This document shows, piece by piece, positions 61,317 to 64,000 of a stretch of 64,000 bases of DNA. This DNA comes from Lachnospira sp. (GTDB lineage Bacteria > Bacillota > Clostridia > Lachnospirales > Lachnospiraceae), in the NCBI GenBank assembly GCA_015057605.1, contig SVDX01000001.1:106362-170361 (forward strand), given 5' to 3'. Position numbers and translations under genes: made by a program. Below the pieces are notes generated by a model. The model did no database searches and was not told where the DNA came from. It worked only from the letters and a program-made list of their open reading frames with translations. Each line of letters starts with the position of its first letter. Within the stretch, counting starts at the first letter, position 1.

Positions 61317-61901
61317 ATGAAAGAAAAGAAATATATAGTAATTGCATTGATTAGTTCGGCAATATTAATAGGTTTGCTTGTGTATTATGTTTATAGAATG
61401 AAAACACCTGCAAACGTAGAAGATCATACTTTTAACAATCCGGCTGAAGAACTTATAGCTAAGGATATTGAAGGCAAGAACTACCCTGCGACACCTAGAG
61501 AGGTTGTTAAGTTATATACAGAATTAGTTAGAGTCTTTTATAATGAAGACTTAACGGAGGCACAGATTGAAGCGCTCGGAAGAAAAGCAAGAATGCTTTT
61601 TGATGAGGAGTTAAAAGCAGGTCAGACAGAGGAAGAATACCTTGAGGCATTAAAACTTGATATCAAGGCGTATAATGATGCAAATAGAACGGTTAACGAG
61701 TGCATAATTCAAAGAGCACAGGATAATGTTAAAGTTACGGTTGAAGGTAAAGACTACTATATAATAAAGACAGTTTTTTATCTTAAGGAAAGTAAAAAAA
61801 TATCTACATCATATATGGATTTTAAGGTTAGAAAAAATGGAAATAATTGGAAAATACTTTCATGGGGAATGGCAGAAAGTTCTACTATAAAAGGAGAATA
61901 G
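61317..61901 (+). CDS. DUF6715-like membrane-anchored protein
   Basis: 194 residues with one N-terminal membrane helix (about 6-26) and an outside domain (about 40-194) of NTF2-like alternation. Function unknown; this small family is seen in Lachnospiraceae between rnz and tsaD-type genes. AGGAGG is 9 nt before the ATG at 61317. Confidence 0.72.
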   Translation: MKEKKYIVIALISSAILIGLLVYYVYRMKTPANVEDHTFNNPAEELIAKDIEGKNYPATPREVVKLYTELVRVFYNEDLTEAQIEALGRKARMLFDEELKAGQTEEEYLEALKLDIKAYNDANRTVNECIIQRAQDNVKVTVEGKDYYIIKTVFYLKESKKISTSYMDFKVRKNGNNWKILSWGMAESSTIKGE

Positions 61902-61903
61902 TG

Positions 61904-62926
61904 ATGGCAAAAGACGTGATAATATTAGCAATAGAAAGCTCATGCGATGAAACAGCAGCAGCTGTTGTGAAAAATGGTCGCGATGTATTATCAAATGTAA
62001 TATCTTCTCAGATAGATTTACATACATTATACGGAGGCGTTGTGCCAGAAATAGCTTCAAGAAAGCATATGGAGCAGATAAATCAGGTGATAGAACAGGC
62101 TCTTGATAAAGCAAATGTAACCTTTGATGATATAACTGCGATTGCAGTAACATATGGTCCGGGACTCGTGGGTGCATTGCTTGTAGGCGTTGCGTGCGCA
62201 AAGTCATTGGCATATGCGCTAAAGAAACCACTAATCGGAGTTCATCATATAGAGGGACATATTAGTGCTAATTATATAGAAAATGCTGATTTAGAACCGC
62301 CATTTGTATGCCTTGTCGTATCCGGAGGTCACACACATTTAGTAAATGTAAAAGATTATGGAGAATATGAAATTTTAGGAAGAACGAGAGACGACGCAGC
62401 AGGAGAAGCATTTGATAAGGTTGCTAGAGCAGTTGGGCTGGGATATCCAGGTGGCCCTAAAATTGACAAGCTTGCAAAAGAAGGAAATCCAAATGCAATA
62501 GAATTTCCAAGAGCAAAAATAGATGGTTCTGTGTATGACTTTAGCTTTAGCGGCTTAAAATCAGCGGTACTTAATTATATAAATTCATGCGAAATGAAAA
62601 ATATAGAAATAAATAAAGCAGATTTGGTGGCTTCGTTCCAAAGCTCAGTAGTAGAATCCTTGGTAACAAGAGCTATGATGGCAGTAAAAGAGATGAATAC
62701 AGACAAGATAGCTATAGCAGGTGGCGTAGCTTCAAATACAGCATTTAGAGATGCAATGCTAAAGGCATGTAAAGAAAATAATGTAAAATTTTACAGACCA
62801 TCAGCAATTTATTGTACAGATAATGCGGCAATGATAGGCGCAGCAGCTTATTATGACTATATCAATGGCAAGAGAAGTGGTCTTGATTTAAATGCTGTAC
62901 CGAATTTGAAATTAGGTGAAAAATAA
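61904..62926 (+). CDS. tsaD: tRNA t6A transferase TsaD
   Basis: 340 residues with ASKHA motifs ([14 protein letters not shown]), [11 protein letters not shown], the iron-binding H115/H119 in HHIEGH, and later SGGHTHL, GGVASN and the DNAAMI end. It transfers the threonylcarbamoyl group to A37. The ATG at 61904 follows AAGGAG; a longer frame from 61847 overlaps the preceding gene and has no site. Confidence 0.97.
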   Translation: MAKDVIILAIESSCDETAAAVVKNGRDVLSNVISSQIDLHTLYGGVVPEIASRKHMEQINQVIEQALDKANVTFDDITAIAVTYGPGLVGALLVGVACAKSLAYALKKPLIGVHHIEGHISANYIENADLEPPFVCLVVSGGHTHLVNVKDYGEYEILGRTRDDAAGEAFDKVARAVGLGYPGGPKIDKLAKEGNPNAIEFPRAKIDGSVYDFSFSGLKSAVLNYINSCEMKNIEINKADLVASFQSSVVESLVTRAMMAVKEMNTDKIAIAGGVASNTAFRDAMLKACKENNVKFYRPSAIYCTDNAAMIGAAAYYDYINGKRSGLDLNAVPNLKLGEK

Positions 62927-62927
62927 T

Positions 62928-63614
62928 ATGAAGATAACAGCAATAGTGCTTGCGGCTGGAAGTGGCAGCAGAATGAAAAGTGATATTCCTAAGCAATATT
63001 TGCAGTTAAATAACTATCCAGTAATGTATCATTCCTTAAAAACTTTTAACGAGAGCTTTGTGGATGAAATCATATTAGTGGTGCCACAAAATGATATAGA
63101 GTATTGTAATAAGGAAATAGTGCAAAAATACGGCTTGAAAAAGGTAACTAATATAGTGGCTGGTGGAAGCGAAAGATATTACTCGGTATATAATGCAATT
63201 ACTTCTATTGATATAGAAGAAGAACATTATATATTCGTACATGATGCAGCACGTCCACTACTTACAAATGAAACGTTGGAAAAATGTAAGCAAAGCGTAA
63301 TTGAGTATGGAACTGCAGTTGCAGGGGTGCCAGTTAAGGATACAATTAAAATAGTAGATAGTGATAAAAATGTAATATCAACGCCAGACAGATCAACTCT
63401 GTGGCAGGTGCAGACTCCTCAGTGCTTTAATGCAAAGCTTTTAAAAAACTCTTATGAAAAAATGATACAGGATTTGCAAAAAGGAAATATAACAGATGAT
63501 GCGCAGGTGGTTGAAAAATATTCGAATGCCAAAGTCAAGATGATTGAAAGCGAATATACAAATATAAAAATAACCACTCCAGAGGACATAAAGATAGCAG
63601 AAAAGAGCATTTGA
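62928..63614 (+). CDS. ispD: 2-C-methyl-D-erythritol 4-phosphate cytidylyltransferase
   Basis: 228 residues with the CTP-binding LAAGSGSRMKSDIPKQYL, the HDAARPLL motif, GVPVKDTIK and the WQVQTPQ segment. It makes CDP-ME in the MEP isoprenoid pathway. The ATG at 62928 is preferred over a GTG at 62916. It begins 2 nt after tsaD. Confidence 0.96.
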   Translation: MKITAIVLAAGSGSRMKSDIPKQYLQLNNYPVMYHSLKTFNESFVDEIILVVPQNDIEYCNKEIVQKYGLKKVTNIVAGGSERYYSVYNAITSIDIEEEHYIFVHDAARPLLTNETLEKCKQSVIEYGTAVAGVPVKDTIKIVDSDKNVISTPDRSTLWQVQTPQCFNAKLLKNSYEKMIQDLQKGNITDDAQVVEKYSNAKVKMIESEYTNIKITTPEDIKIAEKSI

Positions 63615-63644
63615 AAAAATGTTAGAAAAAATAAAAAATTACTG

Positions 63645-63673
63645 TTGACATATCATAAAAATGATGATAGAAT
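63645..63673 (+). promoter_or_regulatory. promoter of tRNA-Ser
   Basis: TTGACA, 17-nt spacer, TAGAAT. The block TTGACATATCAT...ATGATAGAATAA is nearly repeated at 63847. Confidence 0.82.
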
Positions 63674-63713
63674 AACAGATGTCGCTGACGCGATACAACT
63701 TAATAAAGTTGAT

Positions 63714-63799
63714 GGAGAGGTACCGAAGTGGCCATAACGGGGCGGTCTTGAAAACCGTTTGTCTTCACGGACACATGGGTTCGAATCCCATCCTCTCCG
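63714..63799 (+). tRNA. tRNA-Ser (UGA)
   Basis: Acceptor stem GGAGAGG/CCTCTCC, anticodon loop CTTGAAA with anticodon TGA (63749-63751) on a GCGGT/ACCGT stem, a long variable arm as in serine tRNAs, and the T loop GGTTCGAATCC. No CCA is encoded. Discriminator G at 63799. Confidence 0.96.
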
Positions 63800-63802
63800 T
63801 TT

Positions 63803-63836
63803 GATAATAAAACCACTGAAAAGTGGTTTTATTATC
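63803..63836 (+). terminator. terminator after tRNA-Ser
   Basis: 15-bp perfect stem around GAAA; the 3' arm contains TTTTATTAT. Confidence 0.88.
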
Positions 63837-63846
63837 GAAAAAAATA

Positions 63847-63875
63847 TTGACATATCATATTTGCTATGATAGAAT
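63847..63875 (+). promoter_or_regulatory. second stable-RNA promoter, probably of an rRNA operon
   Basis: TTGACA, 17-nt spacer, TAGAAT. The following 120 nt (CCTTGATAATTAAATA-type, GACGAACCTGAAAATTC) resemble the leader of an rrn operon; no coding frame is present to the window end. The rRNA gene itself is outside. Confidence 0.55.
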
Positions 63876-64000
63876 AATCAAGCTGACCGAAAAAAGAAGG
63901 GCAGCCCAACCTTGATAATTAAATACTAAGACGAACCTGAAAATTCAAAAGAATTCAAAGAACGGTCAACGAAAAGTTGACAACCTAAAAACAGTAAACT

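Noticed and set aside
63653..63853. Minus-strand frame of 66 codons with a WDSNPCVREDKRFSRPPR-like peptide
   Set aside because: It is the reverse complement of the serine tRNA and its flanks; this mistaken peptide is common in annotations of tRNA-Ser genes.

Overview
The window looks like a low-GC Firmicutes chromosome, most probably a Lachnospiraceae-type gut or rumen Clostridium relative. The evidence is AT-rich DNA with strong AGGAGG ribosome sites, c-di-GMP proteins (PilZ, GGDEF), Thr/Pro-rich surface linkers, long HPF, a hom-apgM operon, tandem DUF4190 proteins, and almost all genes on one strand. The family assignment is an inference; no rRNA gene is inside the window.

Layout. 0-3.9 kb: an Fe-S aldo/keto reductase, a DUF1893 protein and a Na/Pi symporter. 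3.9-15.7 kb: an exopolysaccharide locus with GH5 lipoprotein, CotH protein, MBOAT acetyltransferase, DHHW/AlgX-like partner, VTC-domain protein, DUF4956 protein, BcsA-like synthase with PilZ, a second DUF4956 and a beta-helix/LRR surface protein. It resembles an acetylated cellulose (ccs-type) system with extra CotH/VTC/DUF4956 parts. 15.7-19.8 kb: accessory DNA with a decapitated helicase, a NUDIX enzyme and a HigB/HigA-IrrE toxin-antitoxin pair. 19.8-24.6 kb: PPi-dependent phosphofructokinase, a PilZ-containing chemoreceptor and a REC-GGDEF protein.

24.6-33.4 kb is a defence-like island. Its centre (26.2-29.2 kb) is a Pycsar-like operon: a class III nucleotide cyclase built from two complementary half-active domains, an unknown protein that may have an E2-like fold, a PycTM-type membrane effector and an XRE regulator, with repeated TTGT-N4-ACAA operators and a long terminator hairpin. 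A RhuM-Fic protein and a large SF1 helicase-nuclease follow. 33.4-39.6 kb is a signalling cluster: LMW phosphatase, a TIR-TM-DUF6273 receptor-like protein, GAF-GGDEF, a soluble TIR protein, a REC-cyclase 3 nt behind it, and an unknown protein.

39.6-64 kb is mainly housekeeping: metF, degV, an SDR, hpf, secA, prfB (with its programmed frameshift), cheW, a TetR/esterase pair, the ACT-hom-apgM threonine operon, tex, the t6A/tRNA cluster tsaE-tsaB-rimI-rnz-tsaD, ispD and tRNA-Ser(UGA). The final 150 bases look like a promoter and leader of a stable-RNA (probably rrn) operon. Regulatory sequences of note are four Pho-box-like repeats before degV, a DnaA-box cluster before hpf, and several palindromes set exactly inside promoters.
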